This document shows, one piece after another, positions 45,015 to 52,973 of a stretch of DNA of 64,000 nucleotides. Under the pieces are notes generated by a model. It did not search any database, was not told the DNA's origin, and worked only from the letters and a program-made list of their open reading frames with translations. Source of the DNA: Georgenia sp. EYE_87 (GTDB lineage: Bacteria > Actinomycetota > Actinomycetes > Actinomycetales > Actinomycetaceae); NCBI RefSeq assembly GCF_023148685.1, contig NZ_JAHXNL010000002.1:124001-188000 (forward strand), given 5' to 3'. A program made the translations under genes and the position numbers. Position 1 is the first letter of the stretch, and every line of letters starts with the position of its first letter.

Positions 45015-45584
45015 ATGAGGATCGAGGCCGTCAGGGGCGACATCACCCGGCAGGACGTGGACGCCATCGTCAACGCCGCCAACTCCTCGCTGCTGGGCGG
45101 AGGCGGCGTTGACGGCGCGATCCACCGGGTCGCCGGGCCGGGGCTCCTCGAGGAGTGCATGGAGCTGCGCCGCACGGAGCTGCCCGACGGGCTGCCCGTG
45201 GGCGAGGCCGTGCCGACGGCCGGATACCGGCTGCCTGCGCGGTGGGTCATCCACACGGTGGGCCCCAACGCCCGCCGCGGCGAGACGGACCCCGCGCTGC
45301 TGGCGGCCTGCTTCACCAGCGCGCTCGTCGTCGCCACGGACGTCGCGGCCCCTACCGTCGCCTTCCCGGCAGTCAGCGCCGGGGCCTTCGGTTGGGACGT
45401 GGCCGAGGTGGCGCGCGTCGCGGTGGAGGCGGTCGGCGCTTTCGGGGCCCGGCAGGAGAACCGCGACGGCGCCGAGGTCTGCGGCCTCGAGGTCCGCGAG
45501 ATCGGGGCCACCCGGATCGAGCTCGTGCGCTTCGTGCTCTTCGACGACCGGGCGCTGGAAGCGTTCAGCCGCGAGCTGGGCTGA
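45015..45584 (+). CDS. macrodomain protein (O-acetyl-ADP-ribose deacetylase type)
   Basis: 189 residues. The ADP-ribose site is complete: RGDITRQDVDAIVNAANSSL, LGGGGVDGAIHRVAG (Asn/Gly loop), WVIHTVGPNARRG and FPAVSAGAFGWDVAEVAR (second loop). This is the MacroD-type arrangement, which hydrolyses O-acetyl-ADP-ribose and ADP-ribosyl-glutamate/aspartate. No ADP-ribosyltransferase or sirtuin is adjacent. GAGGATGGGG lies ahead of the ATG. Confidence 0.93.
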   Translation: MRIEAVRGDITRQDVDAIVNAANSSLLGGGGVDGAIHRVAGPGLLEECMELRRTELPDGLPVGEAVPTAGYRLPARWVIHTVGPNARRGETDPALLAACFTSALVVATDVAAPTVAFPAVSAGAFGWDVAEVARVAVEAVGAFGARQENRDGAEVCGLEVREIGATRIELVRFVLFDDRALEAFSRELG

Positions 45585-45753
45585 GGCCTGCCGATCGTGC
45601 CGCGCGCGGCGGTTCCCGCGAGCCGGACCCACGCGTCACGCCGGTGGCGAACACGGGCAGTTCCGCGCCGTCCCCGCCGTTAGCCTTGACGAACGCTGCC
45701 CAGACCGGTTGCCGCCGGGTACTGGCCGAGGTAGCCGCCCGTGAGGAGTGCAC

Positions 45754-48330
45754 ATGTTTGAACGATTTACCGACCGTGCCCGACGCGTGGTCGTCCTCGC
45801 CCAGGAAGAGGCGCGGATGCTCAACCACAACTACATCGGCACCGAGCACATCCTCCTCGGCCTGATCCACGAGGGAGAGGGCGTTGCCGCGAAGGCCCTC
45901 GAGGCCCTCGACATCTCGCTCGAGGCGGTGCGTGCGCAGGTGACCGAGATCATCGGCGAGGGGCAGCAGTCCCCGTCCGGTCACATCCCGTTCACGCCGC
46001 GAGCCAAGAAGGTCCTCGAGCTGTCCCTGCGCGAGGCGCTGCAGCTCGGCCACAACTACATCGGGACCGAGCACATCCTGCTCGGGCTCATCCGCGAGGG
46101 CGAGGGCGTCGCCGCCCAGGTGCTGACCAAGCTCGGCGCGGACCTCAACCGTGTCCGCCAGCAGGTCATCCAGCTCCTGTCGGGCTACCAGGGGAAGGAG
46201 CCCGTGGCCTCCGGCGGTCCCGCCGAGGGCCAGCCCTCGGGCTCCGCCGTCCTCGACCAGTTCGGCCGCAACCTGACCCAGGCCGCCCGGGAGGGCAAGC
46301 TCGACCCGGTCATCGGCCGGAAGCTCGAGGTGGAGCGGGTCATGCAGGTGCTGTCCCGCCGCACCAAGAACAACCCGGTGCTGATCGGCGAGCCCGGCGT
46401 CGGCAAGACCGCCGTCGTCGAGGGCCTCGCCCAGGACATCGTCCGCGGCGACGTCCCGGAGACGCTGAAGGACAAGCAGCTCTACACGCTCGACCTCGGC
46501 TCCCTGGTGGCCGGGTCGCGCTACCGCGGTGACTTCGAGGAGCGCCTGAAGAAGGTGCTCAAGGAGATCCGCACCCGCGGCGACATCATCCTGTTCATCG
46601 ACGAGATCCACACCCTCGTCGGCGCGGGTGCCGCCGAGGGCGCCATCGACGCGGCGTCGATCCTCAAGCCCATGCTGGCCCGCGGCGAGCTGCAGACCAT
46701 CGGGGCCACGACCCTCGACGAGTACCGCAAGCACATCGAGAAGGACGCCGCCCTGGAGCGCCGGTTCCAGCCGATCCAGGTGGCCGAGCCGACGCTCGCG
46801 CACACCATCGAGATCCTCAAGGGCCTGCGCGACCGGTACGAGGCGCACCACCGCGTCTCCATCACCGACGAGGCGCTCGTGGCCGCCGCCACCCTGGCGG
46901 ACCGCTACGTCTCCGACCGGTTCCTCCCGGACAAGGCGATCGACCTCATCGACGAGGCGGGCGCGCGCCTGCGCATCCGCCGCATGACGGCCCCGCCGGA
47001 GCTGCGCGAGCTCGACGAGCGCATCGCCGAGGTCCGCCGCGAGAAGGAGTCGGCGATCGACGACCAGGACTTCGAGAAGGCCGCGCGTCTGCGCGACCAG
47101 GAGAAGACTCTGGGCGAGCGCCGGACCGAGCGCGAGAAGGCATGGAAGAACGGCGACCTCGACGCGGTCTCCGAGGTCGACGAGGAGCTCATCGCCGAGG
47201 TGCTGGCGATGTCCACCGGCATCCCGGTCTTCAAGCTCACCGAGGAGGAGTCCTCGAAGCTGCTCCACATGGAGGACGAGCTGCACAAGCGCGTGGTCGG
47301 CCAGGACACGGCCATCAAGGCGCTCTCGCAGGCGATCCGCCGCACGCGCGCCGGTCTGAAGGACCCCAAGCGCCCGGGCGGGTCGTTCATCTTCGCCGGC
47401 CCCACCGGCGTCGGGAAGACCGAGCTGGCCAAGGCGCTCGCCGAGTTCCTCTTCGGGGACGAGGACGCACTCATCCAGCTCGACATGTCGGAGTTCTCCG
47501 AGAAGCACACCGTCTCGCGGCTCTTCGGCTCTCCGCCCGGGTACGTCGGCTACGAGGAGGGTGGCCAGCTCACCGAGAAGGTGCGGCGCCGTCCGTTCTC
47601 CGTGGTGCTGTTCGACGAGGTGGAGAAGGCCCACGCCGACATCTTCAACTCGCTCCTGCAGATTCTCGAGGACGGCCGTCTGACCGACTCCCAGGGCCGC
47701 ACGGTGGACTTCAAGAACACCGTGATCATCATGACGACGAACCTCGGCACCCGAGACATCGCCAAGGGCCTGCTGACTGGCTTCCAGGCCGGTGGCGAGC
47801 TGTCCAACAGCTACGAGCGGATGAAGACCAAGGTCAACGAGGAGCTCAAGCAGCACTTCCGGCCCGAGTTCCTCAACCGCGTGGACGACGTCATCGTCTT
47901 CCCGCAGCTCTCGGAGGCGGAGATCATCCAGATCGTCGACCTCATGATCGCCCGCCTGGACCAGCGCATGCGGGACCAGGACATGACGATCGAGCTCACG
48001 CCGTCGGCCAAGGAGCTCCTCGCCGAGCGCGGGTACGACCCGGTGCTCGGGGCGCGCCCGCTGCGCCGGGCGATCCAGCGCGAGATCGAGGACGTGCTCT
48101 CCGAGAAGATCCTCTTCGGCGACGTCAAGCCCGGCCAGAAGATCCTGGTCGACGCCGAGGGCGAGGGCCTGCTGGGCCAGTTCACCTTCACCGGTGTCCC
48201 GGCCGGGGAGATCGTCAAGCCGGAGCCCGTCGCCGTCGGGCACGGGACGACGGTCGAGCAGCGTGACATGCCGACGGCGCCCGAGGGCGGCGGCGCCGGC
48301 GGCGGCGGTCAGCTCCAGCCCGGTTCCTGA
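45754..48330 (+). CDS. clpC: ATP-dependent Clp protease regulatory subunit ClpC
   Basis: 858 residues. Two N-terminal Clp repeats (1-140, [20 protein letters not shown]), first AAA+ module with [13 protein letters not shown] (about 211) and LFIDEIHTL, a UVR/M domain (about 427-455), and a second AAA+ module with [12 protein letters not shown] (about 548) and FDEVEKAH. The family's ClpP-docking loop is expected in the last third. It unfolds proteins for ClpP. The ATG at 45754 follows GAGGAG; a GTG two codons earlier is less likely. TAGCCT (45681-45686) is a possible -10. Single gene with a strong terminator. Confidence 0.97.
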   Translation: MFERFTDRARRVVVLAQEEARMLNHNYIGTEHILLGLIHEGEGVAAKALEALDISLEAVRAQVTEIIGEGQQSPSGHIPFTPRAKKVLELSLREALQLGHNYIGTEHILLGLIREGEGVAAQVLTKLGADLNRVRQQVIQLLSGYQGKEPVASGGPAEGQPSGSAVLDQFGRNLTQAAREGKLDPVIGRKLEVERVMQVLSRRTKNNPVLIGEPGVGKTAVVEGLAQDIVRGDVPETLKDKQLYTLDLGSLVAGSRYRGDFEERLKKVLKEIRTRGDIILFIDEIHTLVGAGAAEGAIDAASILKPMLARGELQTIGATTLDEYRKHIEKDAALERRFQPIQVAEPTLAHTIEILKGLRDRYEAHHRVSITDEALVAAATLADRYVSDRFLPDKAIDLIDEAGARLRIRRMTAPPELRELDERIAEVRREKESAIDDQDFEKAARLRDQEKTLGERRTEREKAWKNGDLDAVSEVDEELIAEVLAMSTGIPVFKLTEEESSKLLHMEDELHKRVVGQDTAIKALSQAIRRTRAGLKDPKRPGGSFIFAGPTGVGKTELAKALAEFLFGDEDALIQLDMSEFSEKHTVSRLFGSPPGYVGYEEGGQLTEKVRRRPFSVVLFDEVEKAHADIFNSLLQILEDGRLTDSQGRTVDFKNTVIIMTTNLGTRDIAKGLLTGFQAGGELSNSYERMKTKVNEELKQHFRPEFLNRVDDVIVFPQLSEAEIIQIVDLMIARLDQRMRDQDMTIELTPSAKELLAERGYDPVLGARPLRRAIQREIEDVLSEKILFGDVKPGQKILVDAEGEGLLGQFTFTGVPAGEIVKPEPVAVGHGTTVEQRDMPTAPEGGGAGGGGQLQPGS

Positions 48331-48351
48331 CCGGTAGACGTTCCGCACGGG

Positions 48352-48383
48352 AAGGCCCGGCGACCATCTGGTCGCCGGGCCTT
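48352..48383 (+). terminator. intrinsic terminator of clpC
   Basis: A perfect 14-bp stem (48352-48365 with 48370-48383), a 4-nt ATCT loop and a short TTT end. Symmetric AAGG/CCTT ends allow action in both directions. Confidence 0.82.
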
Positions 48384-48432
48384 TCCCGTCGCCCGAGGAG
48401 CAGTCCTCAGCCGCGCGATGTCCGGACTGTCA

Positions 48433-48500
48433 CCGGTAAGTGCTCCTGGGCAGATGAAGTGTTCCTAGGACGACTCATCCTGCGCAAAGACACTTACTGG
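48433..48500. repeat. nested direct and inverted repeats downstream of clpC
   Basis: AAGTGxTCCTxGG occurs twice with a 19-nt period (48438 and 48457). The outer arms CCGGTAAGTG (48433-48442) and CACTTACTGG (48491-48500) are inverted with one mismatch; TCCTAGGA (48463-48470) is a palindrome. The patch is richer in A+T than its surroundings. No gene is seen in 48384-48593. Confidence 0.6.
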
Positions 48501-48593
48501 TCGAAGTCTTGCGATCCTGGCCGCAGTTTCGCGGTCCCGGCCGCAGAGGGGGGCCCGGGTGAGCGTGCGGGTGCCGCGCCGCCGAGGCCGGGC

Positions 48594-49370
48594 TCAGGCG
48601 TCGACGGAGACGAGACCGCCGGCGGTGCTGGTGACCCGCTGGTGGTACCGCTCGACGAACGCCCGCACCAGCGCGTGGGAGGCGCTCACGTCGGCGCGGG
48701 AGATCCGCTCGATCACGCCGTCGACCTGGTCAGCGGGGAAGTAGCCCGAGTGGCGGTAGACCTCGATCCGGGTGATCAGCGCGGCCCGGTCCATCTCGGG
48801 ATGGAACTGCGTGACGTACTGGTTCCGGCCCAGGCGGAACGCCTGCACCGGGCAGGACGCCGAGGTGGCGAGCAGCGTCGCGCCCGGCGGCACCGCCGTC
48901 AGGGCCTCCTTGTGCCCGACGTAGGCCTCGAACGCGCCCGGGAGGCCGCCCAGCACCGGGTCCCGCCGCCCCTCGCCGGTCAGTGTGATCAGCGCGGCGG
49001 AGGTCTCCTCGGCGTAGGTACCGTCGACGACGCCGCCCGCCCGCCGGCCCAGCGACCCCACACCGAAGCACAGCCCGAGGAAGGGGAAGTCGCGCCGCTG
49101 CACCTCGGCGAGGACGGCGTCGAGCTCCGCCTCGACGCGCCGCTGCGTCGGGCTCTTGGACCCCTCGGGCACCGACGTCGTGAACGGGCTGCCGCCGAGG
49201 ATCACGCCGGCGTAGTCGTCGAGGTCGAGGGAGAACGGCCCGGACTCCATCCGGACGCGCACCAGCTCCTCGGGACGCAGGCCGCCGTGGCGCAGGAACG
49301 ACGCGTACTCGTCGTCCGCCGCGACGTCCTCGCTTCGGGACGCGAGGAGCACGAAGGGCTTGCCGGACAT
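48594..49370 (-). CDS. class I glutamine amidotransferase (GMP synthase-like)
   Basis: 258 residues. The nucleophile elbow is FLGLCFGVGSLG (Cys near residue 100), the oxyanion glycine motif GVILGGSPF, and the His-Glu pair lies in VTQFHPEMD. Such stand-alone GATase proteins resemble the amidotransferase domain of GMP synthase; some hydrolyse gamma-glutamyl compounds. No synthase partner is next to it. The start ATG gives MSGKPFVLLASRSED, the usual first strand. Confidence 0.88.
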   Translation of the reverse strand: MSGKPFVLLASRSEDVAADDEYASFLRHGGLRPEELVRVRMESGPFSLDLDDYAGVILGGSPFTTSVPEGSKSPTQRRVEAELDAVLAEVQRRDFPFLGLCFGVGSLGRRAGGVVDGTYAEETSAALITLTGEGRRDPVLGGLPGAFEAYVGHKEALTAVPPGATLLATSASCPVQAFRLGRNQYVTQFHPEMDRAALITRIEVYRHSGYFPADQVDGVIERISRADVSASHALVRAFVERYHQRVTSTAGGLVSVDA

Positions 49371-49582
49371 GGTCTGATCTCACCACCGCCCGCCCGCGAC
49401 GGTCGCGACCGTCCGGCACGTGTCGCCGCGGCGGTCGGGTGTCCGGATGGCGGGACGACGCCGAAAGAGGCTGGCAGCGTCGTCACCCTCGGCGTAGAGG
49501 TCCCGGCGTGCGGACCCGAACGTCCAGATCTACCGTGGAAACGGATCCCCACCAGGGGGACTCTCGACGGAAGGAGCCAGCG

Positions 49583-49753
49583 ATGGGTCTGGACGACAAG
49601 ATCAGCAACGCCGCCGAAAAGGGCGCAGGCAAGGTCAAGGAGGGCGCCGGCAAGGCGACCGACAACGAGAGGCTGGAGGCCGAGGGCCAGGCCGACCAGA
49701 CCAAGGCCAACCTGAAGCAGGCCGGCGAGAACGTCAAGGACGCCTTCAAGTAG
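49583..49753 (+). CDS. CsbD family small stress protein
   Basis: 56 residues, highly charged: MGLDDKISNAAEKGAGKVKE followed by GAGKATDNERLEAEGQADQ, the CsbD signature, and a Lys-rich end. GGAAGGAG lies at ideal distance. CsbD proteins are abundant in general stress and stationary phase, of unknown mechanism. It has its own terminator (49774-49807). No clear general-stress promoter could be fixed upstream. Confidence 0.93.
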   Translation: MGLDDKISNAAEKGAGKVKEGAGKATDNERLEAEGQADQTKANLKQAGENVKDAFK

Positions 49754-49773
49754 ACGCCGCGACGGCAGTCGAC

Positions 49774-49807
49774 CGGAGCCCCGCGGGAGCGATCCTGCGG
49801 GGCTCCG
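49774..49807 (+). terminator. intrinsic terminator after the csbD-type gene
   Basis: A 15-bp stem with one G-U pair (49774-49788 with 49793-49807) and the 4-nt loop GCGA, 20 nt after the stop codon. Confidence 0.78.
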
Positions 49808-49907
49808 TCGTGATCAGGCCGAGCTCCGCCGTGGGTGCAGGGCCCCGCGAGCGTCACGGACGGCGCGAGTCCCGTACCGTTCCGCGCCAGGGCCCTTGGT
49901 CATCCGG

Positions 49908-49923
49908 TGTGAGCGGCCTCACC
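49908..49923. promoter_or_regulatory. CRP/GlxR-type site 1 upstream of ppdK
   Basis: TGTGA-GCGGCC-TCACC matches the CRP family consensus TGTGA-N6-TCACA at nine of ten defined positions. Its centre is 31 bp from that of site 2. Confidence 0.5.
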
Positions 49924-49939
49924 CCCTATCCTGTCGAAC

Positions 49940-49953
49940 GTGACCGCGGTCAC
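49940..49953. promoter_or_regulatory. CRP/GlxR-type site 2 upstream of ppdK
   Basis: GTGACCGCGGTCAC is a perfect 14-bp palindrome of the GTGA-N6-TCAC form, ending 42 nt before the ppdK start codon. A candidate -10 (TATCCT, 49927-49932) lies between the two sites. Confidence 0.5.
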
Positions 49954-49995
49954 CCGTAGCCTGGCCGCGAACACCCGACGGCGAGGAGAGTCGCG

Positions 49996-52704
49996 ATGGC
50001 GAAGTACGTGTACCGGTTCAGCGAGGGTGACAAGGACCAGAAGGACCTCCTGGGCGGCAAGGGCGCCAACCTGGCCGAGATGACGAAGATCGGCCTGCCG
50101 GTCCCGCCGGGGTTCACGATCACCACCGAGGCGTGCCGGGCGTACATGCGCGACGGGCAGGTCCCGGCGGAGCTGCGCGTCGAGGTCACGATGGCCATGC
50201 GCGAGATCGAGGACACGATCGGCCGGCGCCACGGCGACTTCCACGAGCCGCTGCTGGTCTCGGTGCGCTCGGGCGCGAAGTTCTCCATGCCCGGGATGAT
50301 GGAGACGGTCCTCAACGTCGGCCTCAACGACGCCTCCGTGAAGGGGCTGGCCGAGTTCTCCGGGGACGAGCGCTTCGCCTGGGACTCCTACCGCCGCCTG
50401 ATCCAGATGTTCGGCAAGACCGTGCTCGAGATCGACGGCGACCGCTTCGCCGCCGCCCTGGACGCGAAGAAGAAGGAGGTCGGGGCCGCCACGGACGTCG
50501 ACCTCACCGCGGAGGACCTCAAGGACCTCGTCGAGTCGTTCAAGCAGATCGTGCGCGACGAGTCCGGCCGCGAGTTCCCCCAGCACCCCCGTGAGCAGCT
50601 CGACATGGCCATCGAGGCCGTCTTCGGCTCGTGGAACACCGAGCGTGCCCGCCTGTACCGGCGCCGCGAGCGCATCCCCAACGACCTCGGCACCGCCGTC
50701 AACGTCGTCACCATGGTGTTCGGAAACCTGGGCGAGACGTCCGGCACCGGCGTGGCCTTCACCCGCGACCCGTCCACCGGCCACTCCGGCGTGTACGGCG
50801 ACTACCTGCCCAACGCGCAGGGCGAGGACGTCGTCGCCGGCATCCGCAACACCCTGACGCTGGCGGAGCTGGAGGGCCTCGACCCCAAGTCCTACGCCGA
50901 GCTCATGCAGGCGATGCGCCGCCTGGAGACCCACTACCGCGACCTGTGCGACATCGAGTTCACCATCGAGCGCGGCAAGCTGTGGCTGCTGCAGACCCGG
51001 GTGGGCAAGCGCACCGCCGGGGCGGCGTTCAGGGTGGCCACCCAGCTCGTGGACGAGAACCTCATCACCATGGACGAGGCGATCTCCCGCGTCTCGGGCG
51101 CCCAGCTCACCCAGCTGCTGTTCCCCCAGTTCGACGGCGAGGCGGACCGCAAGCTCCTCACGAAGGCGATGGCCGCGTCCCCCGGCGCGGCGGTGGGGGA
51201 GATCGTCCTCGACAACGCGCAGGCGCTCGAGCGCACCCAGGCGGGGGCGAAGGTCATCCTCGTGCGCCGGGAGACCAACCCCGACGACCTGCAGGGCATG
51301 ATCGTCGCGGCCGGCGTGCTGACCTCGCGCGGCGGGAAGACCTCGCACGCCGCCGTCGTCGCACGCGGCATGGGGACCACCGCGGTCGTCGGCGCCGAGG
51401 AGATCGACGTCGACGTCGCGGCCCAGGAGGTCCGGGTCGCCGGGAAGGTGCTGCGCCCCGGCGACGTCATCGCGCTCGACGGGACCACCGGCGAGGTGTT
51501 CCTCGGCGAGGTGCCGGTGGTCGACTCCCCGGTCATGCGCTACATCGCCGACGGGCTCGACGCCGGGCTCGCCGCGAGCGAGGACGACGCCACCCGGGAG
51601 CTCGTGCTCGCCGTCGACCGGATCCTCACCCACGCCGACTCGGTGCGGCGCATGAAGGTCCGGGCCAACGCGGACACCGCCGAGGACGGGCGCCGGGCGC
51701 GTGAGCGCGGCGCCCAGGGGGTGGGGCTGTGCCGCACCGAGCACCAGTTCCTCGGCGAGCGGCGCACCTACATCGAGCACCTCGTCCTCGCCGAGGGCCA
51801 GGAGGCCCGTGAGGCGGCGCTGGCCGAGCTGCTGCCCCTGCAGCGCAAGGACTTCGTCGACCTGCTCGAGGCGATGGACTCCCTGCCCACCACGATCCGG
51901 CTCATCGACCCGCCGCTGCACGAGTTCCTGCCCGACCTGACCGAGCTGGCCGTGAAGGTCGCGGTGGCGAAGGAGAGGGGCGAGGTCGACGAGCGGGACG
52001 TCAAGCTCCTCGCCGCGGTGCAGCGGATGCACGAGCAGAACCCGATGCTCGGCCTGCGCGGCGTGCGGCTCGGGCTGAAGGTGCCGGGGCTGTTCGCGCT
52101 GCAGATCCGGGCGATCGCCGAGGCCACGGTGGAGCTGCGCCAGGCGGGGAAGGACCCGCGGCCGGAGATCATGGTCCCGCTCGTCGGCTCGGTGCGGGAG
52201 CTGCAGATCGTCCGGGAGGAGGCCGAGGGCATCCTGGCCGAGGTCGGCGAGGCCGCCGGCACCCCGCTCGACCTGCCGATCGGCTGCATGATCGAGCTGC
52301 CCCGCGCCGCGCTGACCGCGCACCGCATCGCCGAGGAGGCCGACTTCTTCTCCTTCGGCACGAACGACCTCACCCAGACGACCTGGGGCTTCTCCCGCGA
52401 CGACGTCGAGGGCGCCTTCTTCGCCGACTACCTCGAGAACGGGGTGCTGACCATCTCCCCGTTCGAGACCCTCGACGGCGACGGCGTGGGCGCCCTGGTG
52501 GTCGCCGGCGTCACGGGTGGCCGCTCGACCAAGCCGGACCTGCACATGGGGGTCTGCGGCGAGCACGGCGGCGACCCCGAGTCCATCCACTTCTTCCACA
52601 ACGCCGGGCTCGACTACGTCTCCTGCTCACCGTTCCGGGTGCCGATCGCGCGGCTCGAGGCCGGCCGCGCCGCCGTCATGGCGGGGGAGGACACCACTGC
52701 CTGA
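49996..52704 (+). CDS. ppdK: pyruvate, phosphate dikinase
   Basis: 902 residues. N-terminal nucleotide-binding part from KDLLGGKGANLAEMTKIGLPV; swivelling domain with catalytic His451 in RGGKTSHAAVVARGMG; C-terminal TIM barrel with IMVPLVGSVRELQIV, FFSFGTNDLTQTTWGFSRDD and Cys854 in GVCGEHGGDPES. It interconverts pyruvate + ATP + phosphate with PEP + AMP + PPi, and in actinobacteria can act in either glycolysis or gluconeogenesis. GGCGAGGAGA precedes the ATG. It produces or uses PPi; a pyrophosphatase gene lies at the far end of the window. Two CRP-type sites precede it, suggesting carbon control. Confidence 0.97.
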   Translation: MAKYVYRFSEGDKDQKDLLGGKGANLAEMTKIGLPVPPGFTITTEACRAYMRDGQVPAELRVEVTMAMREIEDTIGRRHGDFHEPLLVSVRSGAKFSMPGMMETVLNVGLNDASVKGLAEFSGDERFAWDSYRRLIQMFGKTVLEIDGDRFAAALDAKKKEVGAATDVDLTAEDLKDLVESFKQIVRDESGREFPQHPREQLDMAIEAVFGSWNTERARLYRRRERIPNDLGTAVNVVTMVFGNLGETSGTGVAFTRDPSTGHSGVYGDYLPNAQGEDVVAGIRNTLTLAELEGLDPKSYAELMQAMRRLETHYRDLCDIEFTIERGKLWLLQTRVGKRTAGAAFRVATQLVDENLITMDEAISRVSGAQLTQLLFPQFDGEADRKLLTKAMAASPGAAVGEIVLDNAQALERTQAGAKVILVRRETNPDDLQGMIVAAGVLTSRGGKTSHAAVVARGMGTTAVVGAEEIDVDVAAQEVRVAGKVLRPGDVIALDGTTGEVFLGEVPVVDSPVMRYIADGLDAGLAASEDDATRELVLAVDRILTHADSVRRMKVRANADTAEDGRRARERGAQGVGLCRTEHQFLGERRTYIEHLVLAEGQEAREAALAELLPLQRKDFVDLLEAMDSLPTTIRLIDPPLHEFLPDLTELAVKVAVAKERGEVDERDVKLLAAVQRMHEQNPMLGLRGVRLGLKVPGLFALQIRAIAEATVELRQAGKDPRPEIMVPLVGSVRELQIVREEAEGILAEVGEAAGTPLDLPIGCMIELPRAALTAHRIAEEADFFSFGTNDLTQTTWGFSRDDVEGAFFADYLENGVLTISPFETLDGDGVGALVVAGVTGGRSTKPDLHMGVCGEHGGDPESIHFFHNAGLDYVSCSPFRVPIARLEAGRAAVMAGEDTTA

Positions 52705-52753
52705 ACCGCCACCCCGGGCGCGTGAGGTCAAGACGCGGCCCCGCACGCGGGGC

Positions 52754-52870
52754 GAGCTGTCACCAGCTCGACGACACGTCAACGAGCTCGCCCGGTATGG
52801 GCGGTGAGCTGTCACGAGCTCGGTGCCACGTCAACGAGCTCGCCCGGGCGTGAGCTGGCGCGAGCCCGGT
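52754..52870. repeat. 52-nt direct repeat downstream of ppdK, two copies and a partial third
   Basis: Units start at 52754 and 52806 (GAGCTGTCAC...) and a diverged partial one at 52852. An exact 21-nt block recurs at 52775-52795 and 52827-52847; its core is ACGTCAACGAGCTCGCCCGG. It lies in the 269-nt gap between ppdK and the next gene, which otherwise shows no gene. Confidence 0.88.
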
Positions 52871-52973
52871 CAGACATCCACCTCTCAGCGTCTTCCCGGA
52901 CCCGGGTGAAGGCGGTGGTCCGCACGCCGGATGCACGGCACCACGGGTCGGGGCCCGTGCCAGACTGGCACGG

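Noticed and set aside
49933-49953. LexA (SOS) box upstream of ppdK suggested by TCGAAC
   Set aside because: The matching GTTCG half is absent; the CRP-type reading explains the palindrome better.
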